A stretch of DNA of 28,452 nucleotides, from assembly GCA_000697055.1 (NCBI GenBank), contig JNDT01001522.1, positions 1 to 28,452 on the forward strand, read 5' to 3'. A model generated the notes under the pieces. The model did no database searches and was not told the DNA's origin. It worked only from the letters and a program-made list of their open reading frames with translations. This DNA comes from Saksenaea vasiformis B4078 (lineage: Eukaryota > Mucoromycota > Mucoromycetes > Mucorales > Saksenaeaceae). Shown piece after piece: positions 1 to 9,873 of this stretch (position 1 is the first letter of the stretch; each line of letters begins with the position of its first letter). A program made the position numbers and the translations under genes.

Positions 1-247
1 AACAATCAGTAATATACATCGACCGTAAGTATAACATTTATTTGAGAATATTCAACGATACTAAAGTGATCACTAGCATGCACGACTTTAATTGTTCTTA
101 TCGCCATCGTGAAAATCGGATGCTCTTGTACTCTGCGCGACGTAGTACGTTAAATGTACTGGCTGACAGGGTAGCTACGGGTTCGCCCCGAGACGTAGGT
201 GACAACATCTCTAATTATAGATCTAATGTCTATGTTTCGGATAGGAT

Positions 248-1107
248 TTGATCCAACCGCATTATAAATCTACCAGATCAAAAAGGAAGCGCCGGTGGCT
301 GTGGTTAAGAGAAAATATTCACCAACAACAGCAGCAGCCGACCATCGTTGCATATGGTGATGCTGATTTGAAGCCTACAATGAGGGGTCTCGGTCCGTTA
401 CCAGTGAAGGTATATGTTACATACTTTCCATTCGGATAATGCTAACTTAAAAACACATGCTAGCAATTCCGGAAAATACTCGCGCAGAAGTCCCTTGTTA
501 TACTAATAGACGAATATAACACTTCAAAAGTGTGCTCCAGCTGTGACAATGACACGCAGCAGTTCGTGACGCCCACTTCACGGTGCCAGCACAAGTAAGT
601 CACTGGTTTTTGCAAGCTCATACCAATTAACATTGTGTATCCTTAGAACGAAGTTGCTCCGTCGTCCGGGCGACGATCGTCGCAAAAGATACTGTTTGAA
701 TGAAGAAAATGTCATATCGCAAAGGACTTCGCAATGCCCTGAGTTGCAACCATTACGTGAGGATCAGATCATACCGAAAGCAAGTCTCATTAACAGCATT
801 CATGATAGCTTTGAACGATTTCCGCTGTCAGGTCTATCCGATTAAATTGTGCAACCAACATCAGTTGGGAGGCGCTGGCATGGAACTTGAAGAACAAAGG
901 CCACTGGTATGTAATTCCTGTGTGAAAGTATGAAGCTAAGGTTTTCTTTAGTTTTGGAATCGCGATATCAATGCGGGCAGAAACATGCGGCGGATTCTGG
1001 TCGCATACATGGAAGGTGACATGCAATTGCAGACAAGGCCCGCTGCATTACGTCGTCCACAACAACAACAACAAGAACCTGCACCCCTTGGTGGTGCTAG
1101 GCCGTAA
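248..1107 (+). CDS. Fanzor/TnpB-like RuvC nuclease, 3' part (possibly decayed)
   Basis: Probable C-terminal half of a eukaryotic TnpB relative (Fanzor), an RNA-guided RuvC-type nuclease family carried by mobile elements. The first segment (248-409) has the IVAYGDADLK block that usually precedes RuvC-II. A 54-bp intron (410-463, with a CTAAC branch site) leads to exon 464-594, which holds LVILIDEYNTSKVCSSCDND: the RuvC-II acid in IDEY and the first zinc-ribbon CxxC. A second intron is 595-646. Further on come VCNSC (second CxxC) and then FWNRDINAGRN from 952, the RuvC-III Asp motif; the frame ends at TAA 1105-1107 after a Gln/Pro-rich tail. The middle (about 647-850) does not join cleanly in one frame, so it may be frameshifted or hold an unrecognised intron. 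RuvC-I and the N terminus should lie before base 1. The open frame at 42-251 shows nothing recognisable. Assignment rests on motif order, not alignment. Confidence 0.55.
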
Positions 1108-1295
1108 GGACCGGCCAACTAGCCTCTCGTTAGGCACTGGGAGAGCTTCGTAAGTACCATTTCAATGTTTGTGACGACATTCTTATTTTCTTTGTGACTT
1201 AGGGCCCTTCCAATTCCCTTTTTTACTCGCTCCTTCATTCGGCATCATCCTTTTTACATCGTTCGCCTTTTTGCACCATTTCCTGTTTCCTCCGG

Positions 1296-2163
1296 ATGAG
1301 CTTTTTAAATTTTAGGTATTTGTTAGTGAAATGAATATAGTTGTAAGATTTAACTGTTTACAAGTCTCGGCGGAAAACGTAACAAGGCCGCCAAAAACAA
1401 ATGCAGTACCTCCCAGCCTAAACCGTTGTTTTTATGCCACCCATATGTTACGCATATGCTAGTCAAGGGCAATTTTAAGGCTATTGTCGAACTGCCAAAA
1501 TACGTGGATATTAATGAATGGCTTGCGTTTAACAGTATGATTGATTCGTTTTTGCATTGAGGTGCTAATTGCAAATTGGTAACAGCATTTGAATTCTTCA
1601 ACTACCTCAATTTATTCTACGGATCGATCACCGATTTCTGCATATCTATTACTTGTCCAACCATGTCTGCAGGGCCAGGGTAAGATGGTTTTGCCAGAAG
1701 CAAATGGTTATTGAAAAGAATCCATTGATAGTGTGGAATACACATGGACAGATACCCAATCAAAAAGAATCAAATTACCGGCACCACAATATATCGACTA
1801 TACAGCAACAAGCATAGAAAACTTACTGAGTGATGAGGATGTTTTCCCTACAAAAGCAGGTTTGTCTCTGGACTGGTGGTATGGAGATTTGATAATATAA
1901 CCGAGAAGCTTTTAGGTCGAGAGTTCCCACGTGATTTGCCTGTCGTTGTTAAAAAGGTGTTTGCACAATTGTTTCGACTATTTGCACACATCTACCATCA
2001 TCATTACGATAAGGTGCTGTCGTTACACGAAGAGCCACACTTCAATTCGCTATTTGCCCATTTTATCTCTTTCGCACGGGAATTTGATCTTCTTGATAAA
2101 AAGGAGACGCAGCCATTGCAGGAGTTGATCGATATCATGATCAAAAACGGTGTGATTGTATAG
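1296..2163 (+). CDS. MOB1/phocein-family kinase activator
   Basis: MOB proteins bind and activate NDR/LATS-type kinases in mitotic-exit, septation and polarity signalling. Five exons give a continuous 219-residue protein: 1296-1315, 1365-1534, 1586-1679, 1732-1859 and 1916-2163. The four introns are 49, 51, 52 and 56 bp, all GT-AG, with phases that agree. Family blocks in order are LPKYVDINEWLAFNTFEFFN, LFYGSITDFC, CPTMSAGPGVEYTW, LPAPQYIDY, DEDVFPTKAGREFP, FRLFAHIYHHHYDKV and LLDKKETQPLQELIDIM. The zinc ligands are present: two Cys in FCISITCP and two His in AHIYHHHYD. Length matches the family (about 210-220 residues). The first exon codes only six residues and part of a seventh; this start was chosen because splicing from ATG 1296 keeps the frame. 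An AATAAA lies at 2172-2177. Which MOB subfamily it belongs to cannot be decided here. Confidence 0.9.
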
Positions 2164-3214
2164 ATCTTCTCAATAAACGAAGAAAACACGATGATGATCC
2201 ATGGCAACGTTTAGTATCGGTGGACCGATCAGATACTTGCACGATGTAGCTTCTTCTCTGGCGCAGCGGAACGTCTCCGCTTTAGACTAGACAGTAACAT
2301 TCACGGGATATTGGATTTTGCACGGTTCTGCGTCAGTTCTAAATTATTTACGTTGGTTGCAAAAATAAACTGTGTTGGGAAGTAATTGCTATTACGTCAA
2401 TGTGATACTAGCAGTTGTATATTGCATTATACGATGTTGTGTGCATGTCAGAGGTCCCATTATGTGACACAAAAATATGACGGCATTTAAGGGGAAAGGT
2501 GATCCCTTTTTTTTCTTGGCTTTGTTCATTTACCTCTCCGATCTATAGACTCGTATATGAAAAATTCATGCTTCTTTTTGCTGTTGCCTGATGTGCATTG
2601 CTCTCTGTCTCGAACAGACGCACTGCGATCGCATCTTTTACCCGTTGCTTAACAAAGATGGTGTTAGCGGAGGTATCATGTCCTGATGCTGTGACGAGAT
2701 ACCATTTATATGCATCCACACGAAACAACCTACAAGCCGGCCCACGATAATTTGGATATAGTGCCATACACGTTCACTCCAAACAAGCCCGTTGATCAGT
2801 AAAACATCTTTTACTGCGTCTATTTCTGCCCTCCTTTTCTTCGTTACGTGATTATATTGATGTCTCCACCGACTAGTAGACTAATCATCTAATCCCTTAG
2901 AAGCTTTTAAACTTGGAGTGCATTGTACCCAACTTGTCGAATTCTTCCGTGACTCTTCAACATTTGGCACCCTTATTGTGTATCATTGAAGTAACACGCC
3001 CTTTTAACTGCTTAACGAACAGAAGCTAGAATTCTACAAAGCGACCTCAGGACATTGATGTTAAAGCACTATCCTGTTCATTCAGAAGGGATCCGTCACT
3101 GTGTAACACATTCCTTCTTTACGTAGAGCAGCATAGGGCTGACGCACAGAGAACTTGACTCAGTGTAGAAGGTTCTCGAGTCATACGCAAAAGGGCAGTC
3201 TGAAAAGCACATAT
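2164..3214. other. Intergenic stretch
   Basis: About 1 kb between the MOB gene and the convergent 450-codon gene. Apart from the AATAAA just after the MOB stop and a second one near 2365, I see no supported gene. The 74-codon frame at 2543-2767 (-) has no recognisable motif. Confidence 0.5.
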
Positions 3215-4567
3215 TCATTTATTAAAAGCCACGCTAGTTTCGATCAATTCATCTACATGATCCAAGAATAACTGAATATCCCTGAAGTATTCTGGACCAA
3301 ACACCGGGGAAGATGAGTTGGAAGAAATATTTCTCCCCGGATCGTCGTCCGGCTGACTAAGCGATTGACTTCTGCAATTGTGTTGCTCACCGTTGATAGT
3401 GAAACAGAGATTATCCAAACTAATTCCAATAGCTCGAAGCCATCTTAGCGCTGCTTCTCTAGTACGCACGGTGGGTGGGAAAAACACGCGCAGTTCCCCT
3501 TGCTCTAGTATGGCTTCTAGTTCGTCACTTTGCCGTATGGTCTGCAGAATCGAAAGAACCTTGTTAAAGTATACACGATAGTCTTCAGCTATATCCACGA
3601 CAGAACGAATAAGAGAGGCATCAAGCATACTCGTCGATATTGAAGGATCTTTCCATAGCGTAGAACCATCCAGCGCAATCGATAGATAAATTCTTCGTTC
3701 CTCTTGCGCAATCCTCTCGTTTCTGTTCTCCGCTAAACCATGTGCTTGTGTAGTAGTGACTTCGGACACGTGTTTACCGATAACGTACTTCTTTGAGATT
3801 TCGTCTTCCCGGATGTAGCCGCACTGAGCCAGCTTCTGAGAATAAGTGAGTTCCCAATCTTCTTCCTCAGTAGTATCTACAGAGATCATTGGATTGCACA
3901 CTATCTCACAAGGATGCTGCTTAGAGGATTCCATATAGTATACATAGTTGCTAAACTCTCCGTTGTTCTGAAGGACTTGTTTGCATTCGTATTTGTTCTC
4001 TTTAAGTGGTTGTGCCTGACAATGTGACACAACCTTACCGTTGTCCGACGATGTAAGCTCCGATGTTTCCTGATGATTCATTTTCGACCCGAGAGGCGAA
4101 AAGAAGCGGGACGAAATATGGGCAAAGACTGATTGACTGTTTTGGGATGAGAAGTTCAGCATACGACCGGTTGAAAATTGTCGTGAAGCAAAAGGACCAC
4201 GAGGATATCCAACGACAGCCATGCGATGGAATCCAGTAAAATGTCCTGAACTGAACAGTGTTCTGTGCCGTGCTGCTTTAGCAAATGACAGGCTGTACTG
4301 CGGCGGGGCTATCATAGGTGCAGAAAAGACCTTGAACACGGGGAATTGCTGCTGGATCGCTAGTATAAGTCGCTTTTGCTGCCTTTCTGCGATGGCTTGT
4401 AGAATTGACGGCTTTGGTTGAGTAAGTACGCGGTGAAATCTGTTGGTAAGTGGTTGCTGCGAAGATGGAAGCGTCCGTATTGTGGGCTCCACCAACTCCG
4501 TAACCTTCGTTTGCAGGTAATGACGAAGCTGGTGGAAAGATGTAAATATCTTTGCGGGTCGTAGCAT
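3215..4567 (-). CDS. Conserved hypothetical protein, probably mitochondrial
   Basis: A 450-residue single-exon frame. The N terminus (MLRPAKIFTSFHQLRHYLQT) is basic, contains Ser/Thr and has no early acids, as expected of a mitochondrial presequence. Residues about 20-200 are Arg/Ser/Phe-rich and low in acids. The C-terminal 170 residues look like a folded domain: RRIYLSIALDG, then a helical stretch through VYFNKVLSILQTIRQSDELE, GELRVFFPPTVRTREAALRW, and a last helix FLDHVDELIETSVAF. From memory this architecture resembles a poorly characterised fungal family sometimes labelled 'casein kinase II beta 2 subunit', but there is no CK2-beta zinc finger, so I do not transfer that name. It is convergent with MOB, about 1 kb apart. 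No intron is needed. Confidence 0.75.
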   Translation of the reverse strand: MLRPAKIFTSFHQLRHYLQTKVTELVEPTIRTLPSSQQPLTNRFHRVLTQPKPSILQAIAERQQKRLILAIQQQFPVFKVFSAPMIAPPQYSLSFAKAARHRTLFSSGHFTGFHRMAVVGYPRGPFASRQFSTGRMLNFSSQNSQSVFAHISSRFFSPLGSKMNHQETSELTSSDNGKVVSHCQAQPLKENKYECKQVLQNNGEFSNYVYYMESSKQHPCEIVCNPMISVDTTEEEDWELTYSQKLAQCGYIREDEISKKYVIGKHVSEVTTTQAHGLAENRNERIAQEERRIYLSIALDGSTLWKDPSISTSMLDASLIRSVVDIAEDYRVYFNKVLSILQTIRQSDELEAILEQGELRVFFPPTVRTREAALRWLRAIGISLDNLCFTINGEQHNCRSQSLSQPDDDPGRNISSNSSSPVFGPEYFRDIQLFLDHVDELIETSVAFNK

Positions 4568-4924
4568 GATGTTGAACTATTTAACAGTTCATCTGTACGG
4601 GTTCAGCAAAAGAAGAAAAAGCAAGTGGCGATAGAACAAAGCTGCATTGCACATTTTGATCAAATGCTCAGCGGAGATAGAAATTTCTAATGACGAAAGT
4701 CTCATGGATGGCCTCTGCTTTGGACCTTGCCAATGCTTCGATACAGATCGGTGTCAATTTATGAGATTTTTCCTACGATTTTGCGTCTATCTGAAATTAT
4801 TCGGCGCTACTTCCAGATGAAGTCTGCACTTTGAACTAAGTATTTTTACGTTTATCCTTATCACAAGGCATAGAAATGTTTCATGGTGAATCCATACCAG
4901 AATAATCCGTATTTAAAGAGACGC

Positions 4925-5265
4925 ATGAATATTTTATTTATCCTTTGGCTCTGTTTATTCTTGACATCCCCGGTAAGGATGTCAATTCATTACGCCTACA
5001 AGGTTGTTTATGTTCTCTGTCTGTTGTTCAGGCTGCATGAACCCCGTCCCGAACCGTCTTGGCCGGGCTGGTGCTTTTTGCCCTTCATTCAAGTAAGTGA
5101 ATATTTTCGCACACTCAGGATCGCTCAATTTTTCGTGATACATCGCCAGACGCTGCATTGCTTCAAACCTTCTGCAGACAGCTCAACAATCGACCACTTC
5201 CTGATGCGGACATCTCCTTCCACCTGCTCCCACTGCTTCAGGTGCGGGACTGGATCCCCACGTAA
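4925..5265 (+). CDS. Small hydrophobic protein with very short introns
   Basis: Family not recognised. Exons 4925-4972, 5003-5092 and 5119-5265 join in frame to a 94-residue protein; an in-frame start at 4883 would give 108. A hydrophobic N terminus (NILFILWLCLFLTSP) runs on into VVYVLCLLF, probably one membrane segment, followed by the Pro/Trp-rich EPRPEPSWPGWCF. Exon 3 reads DRSIFRDTSPDAALLQTFCR to RDWIPT. The introns would be only 30 bp (4973-5002) and 26 bp (5093-5118). Support comes from the related copy at 21003-21319: codons around VVYVL...F.L...PEPSW differ mostly at third positions (TAT/TAC, GTT/GTC, TTC/TTT, GAA/GAG), which suggests selection on the protein. If unspliced, the frame instead ends at 5302. 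Confidence 0.45.
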
Positions 5266-5317
5266 TCGTAGAAATAATTATAGATATTTCCGCCATTTTT
5301 GAAAGGAAAGTTCTAAA

Positions 5318-5341
5318 TGCCATTGCCATTGCCATTGCCAT
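5318..5341. repeat. TGCCAT hexanucleotide microsatellite
   Basis: Four perfect tandem copies of TGCCAT in noncoding sequence. Confidence 0.9.
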
Positions 5342-5980
5342 TCTTCATTCTGCTCTGGGGCGCATTACTGTCTACTGCCTTATTCAAACGTTTGTTGATG
5401 CGCCGAATTTCGTGTCGTAGCAGGTGATGCGTGTCACTTTGCTTCTTCATTATGGATTTGTCTGATCTTTGGCTTAGGTTTTTTTTTTTTTTCCCGCATG
5501 GAGCAATGAGAACTTTGCAATCGACGACAGTATAACTTGTGGCACCAGAAGCAAGAGAGCGTACAAAGAAAAGAAGAAGACTCTATTAGAACAAAGACGA
5601 TCCCGGAAAAGCTAATATAGTTAACAAGAGAATACGAACTATTGCAGCACGTATCTCCTATTTTATACGATAGAAACACATCTGCGATAAGATATTGTCC
5701 CAATGTTTTCCTGGAGTAATTGGCGTAATTGGCTTTTTTGAAGCCGTAAATAATGGCTACCAACGATGTTTACGTCGGTCTAGCGACAGCACTACCCCAC
5801 TCTAACGGAACGCACAGATTTTGCGTGACGTAGGACTTTATTGGTTATCAGGTTTGGAAGATAGACGAACTCCTTCCATTCATCTTTATAGGACGGCGGG
5901 AAAGGATATGTGGTTTTGTGCAATACACATTGTATTGCTTAAATGCGTTTGTAGATGTTAGTATTACATGTGTCATGCAA
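5342..5980. other. Intergenic stretch with poly-T tract
   Basis: Holds a run of about 14 T near 5480-5493. The 109-codon frame at 5434-5763 (-) is low-complexity (Lys/Ser/Cys/Tyr) with no motif. No gene supported. Confidence 0.5.
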
Positions 5981-7198
5981 CTATGAAGGCAAGGAGGGTG
6001 CGGTGTCGGAGGGTACATTTTTTGTGCGTTCTAGGATGTCGGGGATGTGTCTGGAGTAGAACTCATTTTCAGAGATGCTCATGGCCCATTTGCTTGTTAT
6101 GTTGAAGCGACTAGCAGTTTTCGTGTATAACCAGTACATCGGCCAAGCAAGCATCCAAAGACTGCTAAGAACACAGAAAACGCGAACAATCCAGTTGCCC
6201 GCTAATCTGGCAATATGAGAGCCACCGGTCTTGATGGTGAGCTTATTCTCCTTCATTTCGTAAGATACGTTGATATTGTATTTATATCCATGCGAGTGGA
6301 TCGCAGCCGTTATGGCTATTGCTCGTTGATTAAATCAGGTGAATCCGAGCAGGTCAATAACCTTACCTTGTGTGAGTTCTGCGTAGTTCCATTCGACTCG
6401 CTTTATTAACTGAAGCTGTTTCAATCTGCCTTGCTTATTAACGTATTCTTTGCAAATCTCGCGCGATGACTTGGTACGTCCTAGACGAGGATCATATGGC
6501 CCATAGAGCTCTTGGCATACTGGTAATATGTATTGGCTGCAATCCACCTCAAAATTGAAATCATCCACTTGTAAAGTCTGAGGGCTACGTTCCTCGATTG
6601 TCAAATTGCCATCGCTATCATGTCGAGCTCGCGATTGGTAACGTGTTGCATGATGATAACCTGGTGCGAATGAGTAAACATTTTCTATGTACCAATTAAG
6701 CTTACCGCGGATCTTCATCTTCATTCTTGGAGGAGTGTTATTTTCCTGTAGAAATCTTACAAGAGCTTCACCGTCCCGGTTAAGATGTTCTTCTGATACG
6801 TTGTGATTGTTTTTGGCTTGGAAGGCAATAGAACCATCAGACCCTCGAGCTGCGGTAGTAGTTGTACTTGATTGTGGGTCTACTACCACTTGTAACAGCG
6901 GCTGTAACGACTCGTCGTCATTTGGTATGCTGCTTTCTTCCTGGTTATATTGGGAGAATTCGGAACGAAGGGTGACATCCGGATTGCAGCCATTCGTTTT
7001 AGACAAACGAACAGCTTCATCGTACGCAGGTGGGCACACGGTGTTGTCAGCGGTCGGCACAATATTCTCTACTGTTTGCTTTTTATTATCTGAAGATTTA
7101 GACATCATAGAGTACAGCTTCAGGTGCACAGCCGAATCTTTAAATATATTACTTCTCGTAGCCAAGCTTTTCTTATTACTTCCAGGCATCTCTGCCAA
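5981..7198 (-). CDS. Conserved fungal protein with one transmembrane segment
   Basis: Two exons (7198-6367 and 6321-5981) join across a 45-bp GT-AG intron (6322-6366) in phase 1 to give 390 residues. Residues 1-130 are low-complexity and polar (Ser, Asn, Thr). From about 140 a conserved-looking domain starts: EEHLNRDGEALVRFLQENN, PRMKMKIRGKLNWYIENVYS, a Val-Asp-Asp-Phe-Asn-Phe motif, then LIKRVEWNYAELTQAIAITA across the splice, YKYNINVSYEMKENKLTIK, and a membrane segment WIVRVFCVLSSLWMLAWPMY followed by WLYTK and SKWAMSISENEFY. This order is that of an uncharacterised fungal family; I know no established function. It is probably anchored by one membrane pass near the C terminus. Confidence 0.8.
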
Positions 7199-7446
7199 GC
7201 ATTGCTCCTAACCAATTGTCCTACTCCGAATCAGGTACACCAAAAACTGAAAAACTATAGCGAGTACCAAACGGGAAGTCTTTAAAGAAGCCATGAAAAG
7301 TTTTCATGGGATTGAAGCAATATGGCAGCACAGACCTAAAGAAATCTCAATGGTGTAGTCCATAACAGCGTTGGCGATCGAAACTGCATCTCCTCTCAAA
7401 TTGCCAAATACGGCAAACTGGGGTTTCGCAAGGCGCTACTTTTGTG

Positions 7447-7995
7447 CTGAGACCACATTGTAGGATTTCAACGCCAGTAAGTTTAGAACCAATTTCTATT
7501 ATCATCTACAGCACTTCCAAAAGGAAATGTCGCAGGCATGGCAAATTAATGGCGCTTTTCAATCAGGCTTCTAAAAATAGATATCGTTGTGTTGTTTGCT
7601 TAAGTCGGGCGATACGAGAGTACGTGAGACTGAGCTTTATTCTTTAAAGAACAACTTGAAAACATTACCCTGGCTCCTGTCCTTTAGACATTGGGAGCGG
7701 GATCTTAATTATTAACTCAGTTCTAGCTATATAGTTTCTCATTTACAACAATCGTGTTTTTTGCAGTCAAACGTCGCAATCGAAAAGCTACCCAAGAAAT
7801 AGACAAGCTAATTCTGCCTTAAAGTTTAAATGGGTGTATCGCGTTTATAGTAAGAAAGATGAGGAGTCGCTGTCTATAGATGGTATATCCAAGCCCATGG
7901 ACCACATCCTCGATCAGAAACGTTCGGCTCTTGCGCCCACGGTTCACAGACAGTACAAGCAGAGGAAGCTTCTTGACCTACCGCGATGCAAATAG
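7447..7995 (+). pseudogene. Possible spliced gene fragment, interrupted by a solo LTR
   Basis: Function not recognised. Three open segments look coding: RPHCRISTP up to 7476, then across a possible 35-bp intron (7477-7511) HFQKEMSQAWQINGAFQSGF up to a stop near 7573, and a last segment from about 7768 to a TAG near 7995 reading FKWVYRVYSKKDEESLSIDG and later VHRQYKQRKLLDLPRCK. A clean splice joining the second to the third segment was not found. Removing the LTR (7588-7750) and one copy of its target duplication restores a T-rich stretch ending GTTTTTTGCAG, a good 3' splice site just before the last segment, so the LTR may have landed in an intron. Confidence 0.3.
7588..7750. mobile_element. 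Solo LTR, copy A (163 bp, target duplication ATCGT)
   Basis: A 163-bp sequence beginning TGTGTTGT and ending TTTACAACA has the TG...CA ends of LTRs. It is flanked by a perfect 5-bp direct repeat, ATCGT, at 7583-7587 and 7751-7755. A copy of the same length, roughly 88% identical by eye, lies at 14896-15058 with a different 5-bp duplication. No retrotransposon interior is nearby, so this is a solo LTR left by LTR-LTR recombination, or one end of a miniature element. The short length suggests a small-LTR (copia or TRIM-like) family. Element orientation cannot be fixed. Confidence 0.85.
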
Positions 7996-8734
7996 ACAAA
8001 CGTCAATTTTATTTTGATCGTAACACTAGCTGAAGTAGGCAGGAAAAAAGATGATGCTAATGCTAATACTCGGAGAAAAAAACATCAATCAAATAGTACT
8101 GTATCCGTACCTATCTGCGTTTGTAAAAACCGCCGTTGCATGTCATCCAGCTATAATTGTCTCTTCAGAATGATGGCATCATAAATACCTTGTTCATGCT
8201 CTACTGAACCTTGGCTTTCATGAGAAATCATTCCGTACAGATCGAATCAAGTTTAGCGAGGCGAACGTTGCTGCGCATAGAGAATTAATAAGTGGATTGC
8301 AGAGATTGTATTGATCTCTTGGCAATTGACTTCCTTTCCAAAGATAGGTGTCGATCAAACATTCTTGGCGTTCCACATCAGACAAGACGCCCAAAAATAA
8401 GATAGATCATACGCTTCTTGGACTAGATTTACTTCTTACCATCATCGCCACCAGAGCTTCTAAGAAAGGTTTGAAGTTACCAAGAGACGATAACTTGTGG
8501 GAAACGGATCTCGGATTGGAGAATCGTAACGCGCAAGCTGGGACTTGTGAACTGTACATTACAGTCCCACGTGTCCTCCTCATCTTTCATTATTTTCTTG
8601 CGATTGGTAGTATAGAATATTGATTTTCTTAGGTAACACGTCTATAACCTGAACATTGATAATGAGTGCTACACCTAAGAGTAAGGATAGAAGCGGGGTA
8701 CATTATAGCTGCAGCCTGTGTAACTTGTGGTCCT
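7996..8734. other. Intergenic stretch
   Basis: No supported gene. An open frame of 91 codons (8348-8623, +) lacks an ATG and any recognisable motif, though its polar N-terminal half does not look random. Confidence 0.4.
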
Positions 8735-9050
8735 TTAAGAGCTACGCCAGGTCCCTACCTCATGCCTCATGCTGAGAATCTCATGTGCAGTTGAACCCAG
8801 GAGCATTGCGTCCCGCTTTCTTGCTTGCGATTGTCGCGAGAAGTCCATAAATGACGGATAGGTAAATAAACCATGCAAGCGAAATGATGAAATCGCTTTC
8901 ATTTGTCCGTGGTTAAGCAATATCCAGCTATCTACAGCTAAGGATGCCATGAATTATGGAAATTCCCATACCTCTCAGTTCGCGCGGTAACGTGGCTCAC
9001 ACACCAGCAGTCAGCACGTTCGGCGATATAATGGATCACGGTGATTTCTT
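8735..9050 (-). pseudogene. Unassigned decayed coding fragment
   Basis: An open frame of 71 codons (8950-8735) reads like protein: MASLAVDSWILLNHGQ, then SFRLHGLFTYPSFMDFSRQS, then AMLLGSTAHEILSMRHEVGT. Immediately upstream, in another frame, VIHYIAERADCWCVSHVTAR (about 9042-8983) also looks coding and would join after a one-base frameshift near 8965. No intron explains the shift, so this is probably a broken gene. I do not recognise the family; the context (mobile-element remnants) suggests transposon origin, but this is inference. Confidence 0.3.
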
Positions 9051-9873
9051 ATCAAGTGAAAAATATCTGAGAAAAGGTTCGTAATCATTTCGTTGAAGAA
9101 AAGATAACCATCCATTTTCAATATATAACCTCTCTTCCAGGCAAGTATGGTGCATACTGATCATAGTTACAAAGTATAAATCCATCTTCTGTGTCTTGTT
9201 ATTCTACTCATGTACGTGATTTTAATGCCATGATTCTCTGGTGATAGAGTCTCTTGGTTCAATACAGCAGCACAAAGTTCCGTAACCCTTAGAAGCCAAT
9301 GTGATGGCCTTCTCGATTTAACGTTGATTTTTGGGTTGATGCAACCTATGCTTGTTTGTAACGTTTATATATCCATCTTCATTGAAGAAGAGGAGCACGC
9401 CCGGAAACACAGGACCCTCTGCTTATGTCATATCTAATTTGTCAGCACTCGCAATCCATTTTTGGGTAATACGAAATTTGCAACTTTGTCTTCTTACATG
9501 AAGAGGAGAACTGCTTTTCTGGAAAGAGTGTACATAGGGAGGAAAGTATCAAAGTGGGTAGACGCTCCGCTAAGTGTCAGTTTTGATTTACCATCTTAAA
9601 TATTCAATGACAAGCAAAAGCTTTTTAATAGCTTGCTTCTCTACAATTGAAAGCTTGGGACAACCATGAATATAAAAGCCGTGCTTGAACGACACGTAAG
9701 GTGGTCATTTCAACAGAGGATCTGCAGTGGCGTCTGCATGCGGAGCGGAGTCAGTCAATGCAACACAAGTGACTTACCCCACGAACAGGTTCGTTTTTCA
9801 TATGTGAAGTCTGTACTTTACAGACCAAGCGTTGTCTGCGGTATACCCTTCTTTCATTTACGTTGTCTTTCTC
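9051..9873. other. Intergenic stretch upstream of the thioesterase gene
   Basis: No supported gene. The open frame starting at ATG 9666 runs into the 5' part of the next gene in a different frame and shows no motif; it may be part of the 5' untranslated region. Confidence 0.4.

Noticed and set aside
6807..7211. 134-codon plus-strand ORF
   Set aside because: Antisense shadow of the first exon of the gene at 5981-7198; low-complexity Ser/Val translation.
7588..7735. Shared C-terminal peptide (GDTRVRETELYS) between 7600 and 14910, suggesting a conserved protein domain
   Set aside because: The identity continues past the stop codons and ends exactly at TG/CA borders flanked by 5-bp duplications, so it is LTR sequence, not a domain.
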